Shown here piece after piece: positions 15,140 through 22,734 of a stretch of DNA of 64,000 nt. The stretch's first letter is position 1. Every line of letters starts with the position of its first letter. The notes under the pieces are model-generated. The model was not told where the DNA came from. It made no database searches and worked only from the letters and a program-made list of their open reading frames with translations. Source of the stretch: an uncultured Victivallaceae bacterium (lineage in GTDB: Bacteria; Verrucomicrobiota; Lentisphaeria; Victivallales; Victivallaceae); NCBI GenBank assembly GCA_944392655.1, contig CALXXL010000004.1, positions 107,634 to 171,633 of the forward strand, in the 5' to 3' direction. The translations under genes and the position numbers were made by a program.

Positions 15140-17257
15140 CTATCTCAAATAATATTGATACAGCTCCAGATTTTTCTGTCTTGGCAGTTCAAAGACCGTG
15201 CCATTGGGCAGAGAGATCAGAGTTGTGCCGTAATCGTCCTGATATCTGGCGGAAATCTGATACTCTCTATAATGTAACACATTAAATTGATTTTTTAAAG
15301 TAAAAGCAGTGCATCCGCCCTGCCATATTGCGGATTTTCCGACGGTGCGGCATGGATACGGGGCGATGATGATGGCGGTCTTTGCGGTTGGTTTGCGTTG
15401 CGGGAGGATGAGAAGCTGAAGATTTTCGTCCGGGGTGAATGCCTGAACGCCTTTGGAATCGGCGGCATTTGCGTTTGCCAGTGCGAGATAGTTGATCTGG
15501 CTGACGCCGTGTTGCTGAAGAAAATCTGACACACACTGTGCGGACTGGTAGTCTGGAGCGTTGAGTGCGGCGGCGAAATTTTTTGAGGGATCGGCGACCG
15601 CGATCATGGGTATTTGTGTTCCTCCGTTAGCGATCAGGATAAACGGTCTGGCGAAGAGTGGAGCGCCGAATATGACCGCGCACCATACGGTGATTACGGC
15701 GAATCCAGCCGCTCTCATTCTGCTTCCGGCGAAGAGAGCTGCTACTGCGACGATAAATGCGGCAGTCATCCATGCGTTTGGAGTTATTGCAACTGCGGGG
15801 GTGAAGAGTGAGTCGATAAATCCGGCGATTTTTTCGAGAACCGCCACGAGGAAATTGAGTATATCTCCGGAGAGCTGATAAACCGGCGGTATAAAACTCC
15901 CAACAGCTCTTATTCCGGAGACGATAAAGATCAGTGGTGTAAGAGGCAGGATGAACAGATTTCCCGGGAAAGAAGCGGGGATAAACATCCCCTGATGGTG
16001 AAGCGCCAGCGGCATGGCAGCCAGATACGCGGCGGCTCCGGCGGTCACGGTGAGCGGCAGTTTAATTTTCAGGCAGTTGCGGAGCGGTTTTCTCTGCATA
16101 TGGAGGGGCAGGAAGAGATCGTCTCCGGCGAGATACCGGCGCATAATTTTCTGTTTCTGAGCGAATAACAGGAGAATTGCGGTCACGGTGAACGAGAACT
16201 GGAATCCGAGGTCGAACAGGTTGCGCGGATTAAACACGAGCAGAATTACGGCGGCGAGAGCAATAGCCGATAACGGTTGGATTTTCAATCCGCACAGCTG
16301 TGAAACGATATATACTCCGATCATAATGGCGGCGCGTACGGCAGGCGGCTGTGCTCCGCATATAATCACATACATAATAACTGCGGCGAGCGCGGTAAAA
16401 TTCTTCATCTGCCACGGCAGTGGACGGAGTATGGCGAAGATGATGAGAGCTGCGATACCGACGTGCATACCTGACACGGAGAACAGGTGGATAATTCCGC
16501 TCTGGAGGAACATCTTTTTCGTCTCCGGTTCGAGGTTATTGCGCTGATTAAAGAGCATAGCTTCGATTATAGCGGCATAATTTTCCGTCAGCCCTCCGGT
16601 GATAATTCCGGCGAGATTTTCGCGTGCGGCGAACATTTTCCGCAGCACACCCCCGTTGGACGCAATCTTCTCCGGAGTTGATTCCGGGTGTATAGTCCCT
16701 GCGAATCCGCGGTTAATCATATACTGGTCAAAGCTGTCCGGCGGCAGGAACTTCTGCCGTTGAACCTCTCCCCGGTCATTGATCAAGTTAATTCTGATTT
16801 CTTTTGCTGGGGTGAAGACAGTTCCGTCAAACCTGAAGATATCGCCGTATCCGTAGACGGTATTTTCCGGCAGACGGACAAAAGCATGTTTTCCCGTCAA
16901 TCCGTATTGTTCTCCGGCGGCAGAGTTAAATCCGGAGATCTGTACTTGAGTCAAGCCGTGCCCGGAGGCGGCAGAGCGGCCGGAATTTTCAGTTATTTCA
17001 ACGGTAAATTCTCCGTATATGGCGGGATACGGCACACTCTGACGGTGGCATTCCTGCCATACTGAGCTGATGGTGCCGAATGCGGCGCCGATCAGGAAGA
17101 GGGCGGAGATCCGTCGTTTTCCGGTCTGTGATTTTACGGCAACGATTGCGGTAGCGGCGGCGATAACGATGGAAAAAGAGAGGAAGCCGTAAACCGCAGT
17201 TACGGCGCAGATGATACCTGCGAGAAGGAAGTATACGCCGGCCTGTCTGGTTGGCAT
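15140..17257 (-). CDS. comEC: ComEC/Rec2 family DNA-uptake channel
   Basis: An inner-membrane protein that in transformable bacteria conducts single-stranded DNA into the cytoplasm. The chosen ATG at 17257, 4 bases after the upstream gene's stop, gives 705 residues. N-terminal membrane segments are followed by an OB-like domain (FTVEITENSGR onward). The competence domain has the diagnostic LFSVSGMHVG and RAAIMIGVYIVSQ. The C-terminal part occupies the place of the metallo-beta-lactamase domain (from about ILIANGGTQIPMIAV), but I see no HxHxDH or other metal motif, so it is probably degenerate. A start at 17314 would overlap the upstream gene. dprA and pilT elsewhere in the window support a competence role. 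Confidence 0.88.
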   Translation of the reverse strand: MPTRQAGVYFLLAGIICAVTAVYGFLSFSIVIAAATAIVAVKSQTGKRRISALFLIGAAFGTISSVWQECHRQSVPYPAIYGEFTVEITENSGRSAASGHGLTQVQISGFNSAAGEQYGLTGKHAFVRLPENTVYGYGDIFRFDGTVFTPAKEIRINLINDRGEVQRQKFLPPDSFDQYMINRGFAGTIHPESTPEKIASNGGVLRKMFAARENLAGIITGGLTENYAAIIEAMLFNQRNNLEPETKKMFLQSGIIHLFSVSGMHVGIAALIIFAILRPLPWQMKNFTALAAVIMYVIICGAQPPAVRAAIMIGVYIVSQLCGLKIQPLSAIALAAVILLVFNPRNLFDLGFQFSFTVTAILLLFAQKQKIMRRYLAGDDLFLPLHMQRKPLRNCLKIKLPLTVTAGAAAYLAAMPLALHHQGMFIPASFPGNLFILPLTPLIFIVSGIRAVGSFIPPVYQLSGDILNFLVAVLEKIAGFIDSLFTPAVAITPNAWMTAAFIVAVAALFAGSRMRAAGFAVITVWCAVIFGAPLFARPFILIANGGTQIPMIAVADPSKNFAAALNAPDYQSAQCVSDFLQQHGVSQINYLALANANAADSKGVQAFTPDENLQLLILPQRKPTAKTAIIIAPYPCRTVGKSAIWQGGCTAFTLKNQFNVLHYREYQISARYQDDYGTTLISLPNGTVFELPRQKNLELYQYYLR

Positions 17258-17261
17258 AAGA

Positions 17262-18140
17262 TCATTCCGTTTTCGGGAGATATCCGGCGCGTATATTTTC
17301 GATTCTGTTCTCAAGCGGAGCGATCACTTCAGCGGGGACAAACAGATTGCCGTATCCGGAACCTACGGCGATATTTTTGTGTCCTGCGCCGTGGAAGTCG
17401 CTTCCTCCGGAGAGGATGAGATCAAACTCCTGAGCGAGGTTTTTAACGAGAGTAGTCTGTTCTTCGCAGAATCCGGCATAATAAGCTTCCATGCCGTCGA
17501 GACCGGCGGGTGTGATATGCCGCAGGACTTTTTTTGCCCACTGTCTTTCGCGTCCGTTGGCATATACCGGGTGGGCCCATATAGCGGCGCCACCGGCCTG
17601 ATGTATAACCTGTATAACTTCGGCTGGGGTGGGGAGCAGTCGCGGAACATATCCCGGGGCGCCGTGGCGGAGCAATTTTTCGAATACGGCGTTGGTATCC
17701 TCAAAGTTGTATATTCTGCACAGTATTCTGGCGAAATGCATTCGTCCTACCACCTCATGATTTATCCACTCCTCATCGGGGACGGGGTATCCGCACTGGG
17801 CGAGTCTTTCGCTCATTATTCTGGCGCGTCTGAGTCGTTCGAGTTTCATGTTGTCTAGGAACTTGCGCAGTTCCTGATTATGGTGATTGATGCCGAGTCC
17901 GATGATATGGATTTCGCGGTATCCGTAACGGCTGGAAAGCTCCACGCCGGGGAAGCACTTCATTTCGGGGAAATTTTTTCCGGCGAGGAGGAACTCCTCA
18001 ACACCCTCAATGGTATCGTGGTCGGTGATGGCGCAAGCGGCGAGTCCGGCATTATTTGCGAGTACCGGCAGTCTGTCCGGTGGTTCGGAGCCGTCGGACG
18101 CGGTGCTGTGCAGATGAAAGTCTACGCGGTCGCGGCTCAT
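17262..18140 (-). CDS. PHP-domain phosphoesterase (RNase AM/YciV-like)
   Basis: A 292-residue metal-dependent phosphoesterase. The PHP signature is clear: VDFHLHSTASDGSEPP at the N terminus, CAITDHDTIEG, the GVELSSRY block and a C-terminal LSGGSDFHG. Proteins of this arrangement include RNase AM, which removes 5' nucleotides from RNA, and 3',5'-nucleoside bisphosphate phosphatase; either activity is plausible. Its start overlaps the stop of the upstream amidase gene by 4 bases, and comEC follows 4 bases later, placing it in a tightly packed minus-strand operon. Confidence 0.87.
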   Translation of the reverse strand: MSRDRVDFHLHSTASDGSEPPDRLPVLANNAGLAACAITDHDTIEGVEEFLLAGKNFPEMKCFPGVELSSRYGYREIHIIGLGINHHNQELRKFLDNMKLERLRRARIMSERLAQCGYPVPDEEWINHEVVGRMHFARILCRIYNFEDTNAVFEKLLRHGAPGYVPRLLPTPAEVIQVIHQAGGAAIWAHPVYANGRERQWAKKVLRHITPAGLDGMEAYYAGFCEEQTTLVKNLAQEFDLILSGGSDFHGAGHKNIAVGSGYGNLFVPAEVIAPLENRIENIRAGYLPKTE

Positions 18141-19075
18141 AGCATTCCCTTCCGGTAATTATCGATCCCGTCGGCTATAGCCCGGGCTATTTTGAGTTGA
18201 TATTCTGGATTATTGAGGAGTTTCTCCTCATTTTCGTTGCTGACGAAACCGCACTCCACGAGTACAGCCGGCACGGAGTTGCGGTACAGTACATGGAATC
18301 GTGCGCGTTTTGCGCCGCGGTCATTTGCGCCGGTAGATTCGATCAATTTTTTCTGAATGGCGTAAGCGAGGGCGAAAGAATCGGCGCAGTGTTGATATCC
18401 GGTTGCGTCGTCATTGACATTGACTGCCATGGAGTGGTCGGAGTCATTGCTGTTTGGAGCGCCTTTAGGGGTTATGGAGAAGGTCTCGATGCCGTTGGCG
18501 TCAGGATTTGGTGCGGCGTTGCAGTGAATGGAGACGAAAATATCGGCGAAGCATCCGGCCTCGGCCCGTGGTTCGAGTTCCACAGTTTCGTCATCTGCTC
18601 TGGTATACAATACGGTATAACCTCTCTGGCGGAGGATCTCACCGGTAAGGTCGGCGATTTTGCGGTTAAGTTCTTTTTCGATGGAGAATTTGCCTTTAGC
18701 TCCTGGGTGTTCGCCGCCGTGTCCGGGATCAAGGATAATGGTATTTAGCTTATTTTCTCTGTTATTAAGCAGCGGCAGGATGGAGAAAGTCCAGTCCTCG
18801 TTGCGTATGGCGGGGGAGTTATCGACAGGGGTAAGGGGGAATGCGAGCCATAATTTGACATTGTCGAGATATATTGCCCGTTTGCCGAATTGCCCTTCAA
18901 AATTCAGAGTGCGTCCATTCTGGTCAAAAGAGAAAGAGATATTTCCGTCGCCGTCCTGTTTTTGTGTAAAGCGTTCGATTTTTCTGAAGTTCATATTATC
19001 ATTCTCTGTTGTGCATCCGGCTGCAATAATAGCGAACCCGGCAATAAAAGTAACAATTTTAATAAAATTTCTCAT
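18137..19075 (-). CDS. N-acetylmuramoyl-L-alanine amidase, lipoprotein
   Basis: Cleaves the bond between MurNAc and L-Ala in peptidoglycan. It is 312 residues with a lipoprotein signal (IAAGC, lipidated Cys21) and an N-terminal extension of about 90 residues. The Amidase_3 domain has zinc ligands His119 in LDPGHGG, Glu133 in IEKEL and His184 in VSIHCNA, and catalytic Glu274 in VLVECGF. All active-site residues are present. It overlaps both neighbours by 4 bases and is the second of two tandem amidase genes. The lipid anchor suggests outer-membrane placement facing peptidoglycan. Confidence 0.92.
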   Translation of the reverse strand: MRNFIKIVTFIAGFAIIAAGCTTENDNMNFRKIERFTQKQDGDGNISFSFDQNGRTLNFEGQFGKRAIYLDNVKLWLAFPLTPVDNSPAIRNEDWTFSILPLLNNRENKLNTIILDPGHGGEHPGAKGKFSIEKELNRKIADLTGEILRQRGYTVLYTRADDETVELEPRAEAGCFADIFVSIHCNAAPNPDANGIETFSITPKGAPNSNDSDHSMAVNVNDDATGYQHCADSFALAYAIQKKLIESTGANDRGAKRARFHVLYRNSVPAVLVECGFVSNENEEKLLNNPEYQLKIARAIADGIDNYRKGML

Positions 19076-20070
19076 CTGCTTCTCACGCTGTTACGGTATT
19101 CGACGATGCCATCGGCGATAGCCTTGGCGATCTCCTTGCGATATGCGGCGGTGTTGAGTTTTTTCTCTTCGTTGCGGTTGGAGATGAAACCGGTTTCGAC
19201 GAGTATAGCTGGGCAGTTGGTATTCCGCAGCACGGCGAATCTTGCTCTTTTGAGTCCGCGGTTGGGAGCGGACTTGATATCTCCGGCGAGATTTTTCTGA
19301 ACGCAGTATGAGAGGAACAGGCTGTTTTTGCTCCAGAAGTGTCCTTTGCAAACGCCGGACTCCACCTTATTGGTATTGTAGCTTGGAGCGCCTGGAGGGG
19401 TGAGGGAAAAGGTTCCAATTCCGTTGACGGACGGGCTTGCGGCGTCGGCATGAATGGAGACAAATACCTGCGCTTTCACGCGGTTGGCGTGAGCCGACCG
19501 TTGTTCGAGGGATACGGTATAATCGCCAGATCTGGTCATAGTTACCTGGAATCCGCGTTTCTGGAGTTCGCTTTTCAATTCGTTGGCGATAGCGAGGGTG
19601 ATATTTTTCTCGCGTGAGATTTTGCCGATAGCGCCCGGGTCGCTGCCGCCGTGTCCGGCGTCGATCATGATATGCATGGGGGTATGCCGGATCAGAGATG
19701 ACCGCTGCAACAGTGGCATCAGGGTATAGCTCAGGTCATTTTCGCTTATGAATGCGGTTTTGGACTGGTAAGTCGGGGCGAAGTTGAGAATAACCGGCAT
19801 ACCGTTGATAGTGGCCGACCGGCTGTCGGGTTTGAAAGTAGCCACAGTAGCGCCCTTCTGGGTAACCATGCGGAAGATGGAAGAAGCGACGCTGTAGCGG
19901 AGTTTAAAATATGCCGCCACCTGGCTGAACTGGGCGTATTTCCGGCCGAAGAAATATCTGGTGGAGATTTTTGAAGTTGATGAAACGGCGGCCTGAGTCT
20001 GAGGTGGAGCGATGAGCAGCCATCCGCCGGTGACAACCGCGGTCATAATAAAGATCAATTTTCTCAACAT
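19072..20070 (-). CDS. N-acetylmuramoyl-L-alanine amidase, secreted
   Basis: Paralogue of the next gene, exported by an ordinary signal peptide (residues 1-27, ending PQTQA). The N-terminal part (ISTRYFFGRKYAQFSQVAAY and NGMPVILNFAP) resembles the copper-amine-oxidase-like fold that often precedes Amidase_3. The amidase domain has IDAGHGGSDPG, EKNITLAIA, VFVSIHADA and AILVETGFISN, so zinc and catalytic residues are intact. Three in-frame starts are possible (GTG 20082, ATG 20076, ATG 20070); AGGTGG spacing favours 20070. It follows thiD closely and overlaps the second amidase by 4 bases. The tandem pair probably works in cell separation or wall turnover. Confidence 0.9.
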   Translation of the reverse strand: MLRKLIFIMTAVVTGGWLLIAPPQTQAAVSSTSKISTRYFFGRKYAQFSQVAAYFKLRYSVASSIFRMVTQKGATVATFKPDSRSATINGMPVILNFAPTYQSKTAFISENDLSYTLMPLLQRSSLIRHTPMHIMIDAGHGGSDPGAIGKISREKNITLAIANELKSELQKRGFQVTMTRSGDYTVSLEQRSAHANRVKAQVFVSIHADAASPSVNGIGTFSLTPPGAPSYNTNKVESGVCKGHFWSKNSLFLSYCVQKNLAGDIKSAPNRGLKRARFAVLRNTNCPAILVETGFISNRNEEKKLNTAAYRKEIAKAIADGIVEYRNSVRSR

Positions 20071-20090
20071 GCTCATTTCCACCTGCCAGA

Positions 20091-20945
20091 TTAATGTTTA
20101 ACCGGTTTAAAAAAAGTAACCTTCTCGTAGGACTCCTGAGGGGGATACATGGCATATACGCCGTTCTGGAGAGGTACATATTCGAGGAGGGATCCGTATA
20201 CAAATCCTTTAGCGGCTGAGAGAGCGTCCTGAACATCCATTTCGAGGGCGAACGCGGCGGCAATGGCGGCGCTCATCGTGCATCCGGTGCCGTGTGCGGT
20301 GGTTGGCGTCGGGAGTTTAACGCTGGGAGATCCCAGTTCAAAGATCTCTCCTTCATGGGCGACATAATCCACCGCCTTATTTTTCTCATGTTGGGCGTGT
20401 CCGGTTTTGAGAACAACGGAGCATGAGAACATTTCAGCGAGTTCTTCAGCTGCGCGGATAAAATCCTCTTTATTTTTCAGCTGTCTTTTGAGCAGGAGTT
20501 CAGCTTCCGGTATATTTGGAGTTATCCAGTCTGCGATGGGCAGCAACTCATTGCACATAGTTTCGACAGCTTCATTCTGAAGCAGTCTGGTTCCGCTGGT
20601 GGATACCATAACCGGGTCTGCTACGATTATTTTATGTTTTCCCTTTACAGCTTTGCAAACGGCGTGTATGATATCGGAAGAGAACAGCATACCTGTTTTA
20701 ACGGTGCGCACGTCGATTTTATCGAAAACGGTATCTATCTGTGCTCTGACGATTTTGGGGTCGACAGGTGCGACGGCCTCCACGCGCATGGGGTTCTGTG
20801 CGGTAATGGCGGTGATTGCGGCGCATCCGAAAACGCCGAAAGCGTTAAATGTGCGCAAATCGGCCTGAATGCCTGCGCCTCCGCCAGAGTCGCTTCCGGC
20901 GATGGTCATAGCGCACGGATAAGATACGAATTCGTCCATTTTCAT
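20091..20945 (-). CDS. thiD: Hydroxymethylpyrimidine/phosphomethylpyrimidine kinase
   Basis: Phosphorylates HMP and HMP-P in thiamine synthesis. The ribokinase-like fold shows MTIAGSDSGGGAGIQADLRTF at the N terminus, then TVKTGMLFS, VADPVMVSTSG, TPNIPEAELLL and HGTGCTMSAAIA, with the anion hole and catalytic region intact. ATG at 20945 or 20939 fits the family; the upstream in-frame ATG at 21014 adds a leader that looks untranslated. No ribosome binding site is strong at either. No thiamine riboswitch was recognised upstream. It heads the minus-strand operon with the two amidases, the phosphoesterase and comEC. Confidence 0.93.
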   Translation of the reverse strand: MKMDEFVSYPCAMTIAGSDSGGGAGIQADLRTFNAFGVFGCAAITAITAQNPMRVEAVAPVDPKIVRAQIDTVFDKIDVRTVKTGMLFSSDIIHAVCKAVKGKHKIIVADPVMVSTSGTRLLQNEAVETMCNELLPIADWITPNIPEAELLLKRQLKNKEDFIRAAEELAEMFSCSVVLKTGHAQHEKNKAVDYVAHEGEIFELGSPSVKLPTPTTAHGTGCTMSAAIAAAFALEMDVQDALSAAKGFVYGSLLEYVPLQNGVYAMYPPQESYEKVTFFKPVKH

Positions 20946-21053
20946 AAAAAATCTTGTCTTTTCAATAAAGGGTATTATCTTAAAATAAAAACTGCATACG
21001 GATAAAGTATACATCTTGACGTTTTAAAAAACAAACGTGAGAGGGCAAAAAAA

Positions 21054-22472
21054 ATGGCTTTTTTGAAAAAGCATTTGTGGATATTGTTATTATCGGGATT
21101 GCTGTTCTGTGTTGAACTCCGAGGGGTTATTTCGGAGAGTACGCCTGGGGGAACTGGGATTATTTTTGAGGATGACAGTACAGATCGTGCGGCCTTTACG
21201 GCTTATATAACCGCGTTGGATGCGGATCTGGAGCGTCTGCTGCGTCCCGGTCGCAGTATCCGCAGCGGGATTCCAGTGCGGATAGAGGTATTGAAGGATG
21301 CGCTGCCGGCCGACTGGGCGATTGAATGGCGTGGCCGGACGGCGGTATTTCAGGTAAGCGGGGACTATGCTGCTTTCTGGCGGGATCGTGAATTCCGTAA
21401 TAATCTGATAAAATTTCTGCTGCTGTCGAAGGTGAATATGCGTCCTGACGGTTGGCTGGAAAAACTTCCCCGTTTTATTGCTGATGGGGTGAACAGCCGT
21501 GTGACTTTGCAAACCGGCAGTGATTATCTGGTAAACACAACAGGCGGTTATTTTCCCGGTTTGCGTTCGGCGGTGCTTGCGGGCGACCAGGTGTCGTTAA
21601 GTGCGGTTCTCAGTGATCCTGATGAACTTATTGCGACAGGTGGAGCGGTGGCGGATTTTTATGACGAGGTAGCGCGTTACCTGTTGGATCTGCTTTATAC
21701 GATATCGGTGAATGGAAGCAGCAATGCTTTGGAAGATTTTATAATACTGTCCTGCCAGGGCAATACGTTTGACGATGTTTTTGCGGCGACGGTTGGGCGT
21801 TGGTTTCAGACTGCGCAGTTGAATCCGGTTATCACGTCTGGAGAGGCAGCTGGCGGCAATTCCGGAGCGACGCAGCGAATGGATCTTGGGATTGCGGTAA
21901 AGCAGTCATCAGGAGATAAAGCTCTTTCGCTGGAAGAGTTATTATCGCGTTATATGGAGATGCGTGTATTCAACATATTCAATCCCTATCCGGCGTCGGA
22001 GTTGGCGCGTCGTTTTGATGAATTCCGTACGGTGCATTATGAGTTGGAGGAGGATGGTAAGAAGGTGTCATGCACGGCGGACATACTTGATCTGCCGCGT
22101 CTGTATGCTGAGCATGAGGAGTGCCGTCTTCTGCCGTCGGACAAAGTTGGCGAGCTTGCGTTGCTGCTTCATGCGTCTCCGCTTCTGGTAATGGATCAGC
22201 TGCGTGCGTGTGCTGATGCGTTGAATGACATAGGTCGTCTGTCTCAGCGTGAATCCCAGGAGAAGTTATCGTCGTCGGTGGCTGCGGTGGAGAAGCGTCT
22301 TGCTTTATCGCTCTTGGTGGAGTCTGAGCTGGAGCGGGTGGAGCAGGAGTATCTTCCTTTAAAGCGTAACTATCCGGAATTTTTCGACAATGCGGTTGAT
22401 ACCGGGGATGTTCTCACACAGGATGGGGAAGAATTTCTGGATGCCCGGGAGTCCTTGCTTACTGGTCGCTGA
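21054..22472 (+). CDS. Secreted protein of unknown function
   Basis: A 472-residue exported protein that I do not recognise. An N-terminal hydrophobic segment (residues 6-27) is a signal peptide or anchor. The region LPRFIADGVNSR resembles the loop of gluzincin-like or 'peptidase MA' proteins where a helix would follow an HExxH site, but no HExxH is present, so no enzyme activity is claimed. The C-terminal third (from about residue 370) is strongly alpha-helical and charged, possibly coiled. GAGAGGG precedes the ATG. The gene is divergent from thiD and followed by the nrd promoter region. Confidence 0.7.
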   Translation: MAFLKKHLWILLLSGLLFCVELRGVISESTPGGTGIIFEDDSTDRAAFTAYITALDADLERLLRPGRSIRSGIPVRIEVLKDALPADWAIEWRGRTAVFQVSGDYAAFWRDREFRNNLIKFLLLSKVNMRPDGWLEKLPRFIADGVNSRVTLQTGSDYLVNTTGGYFPGLRSAVLAGDQVSLSAVLSDPDELIATGGAVADFYDEVARYLLDLLYTISVNGSSNALEDFIILSCQGNTFDDVFAATVGRWFQTAQLNPVITSGEAAGGNSGATQRMDLGIAVKQSSGDKALSLEELLSRYMEMRVFNIFNPYPASELARRFDEFRTVHYELEEDGKKVSCTADILDLPRLYAEHEECRLLPSDKVGELALLLHASPLLVMDQLRACADALNDIGRLSQRESQEKLSSSVAAVEKRLALSLLVESELERVEQEYLPLKRNYPEFFDNAVDTGDVLTQDGEEFLDARESLLTGR

Positions 22473-22600
22473 TGCGTAATATTTCCGAAGTGTTTTTCTG
22501 ACATTTCCGCACTCTTTCCGGAAGCCGTTCCATCTTTTTTCCGTGGCTTTATTCTGTAAGTGCCTCATTTTATCCGAGCTTACATTTTTCTTACAAAAAA

Positions 22601-22616
22601 ACACAATATATTGTGT
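22601..22616 (+). promoter_or_regulatory. NrdR box 1
   Basis: ACACAATATATTGTGT matches the NrdR-box consensus at every defined position and is a perfect palindrome. It lies just upstream of the -35 box of the nrdD promoter, flanked by A- and T-runs that may also let it act as a terminator hairpin for the upstream gene. Confidence 0.85.
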
Positions 22617-22626
22617 GTTTTTTTAT

Positions 22627-22654
22627 TTGACACACCAATATTCTGTATTATAGT
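22627..22654 (+). promoter_or_regulatory. nrdD promoter
   Basis: TTGACA (22627-22632, perfect) and TATAGT (22649-22654) are separated by 16 bases. The second NrdR box fills the spacer, so NrdR binding would block RNA polymerase directly. Confidence 0.75.
22633..22648 (+). promoter_or_regulatory. NrdR box 2
   Basis: CACCAATATTCTGTAT matches the NrdR consensus at 8 of the 10 core positions. It starts 32 bases after box 1, which is about three helical turns and the usual distance for cooperative NrdR binding. Confidence 0.65.
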
Positions 22655-22734
22655 AATCGATGTGTCCTGATGAATCCAGGTTGAAAAGGTAGAGAAATCG
22701 AAGTGGAAAAATTTATCCGGAGAACAGAGAAAAA

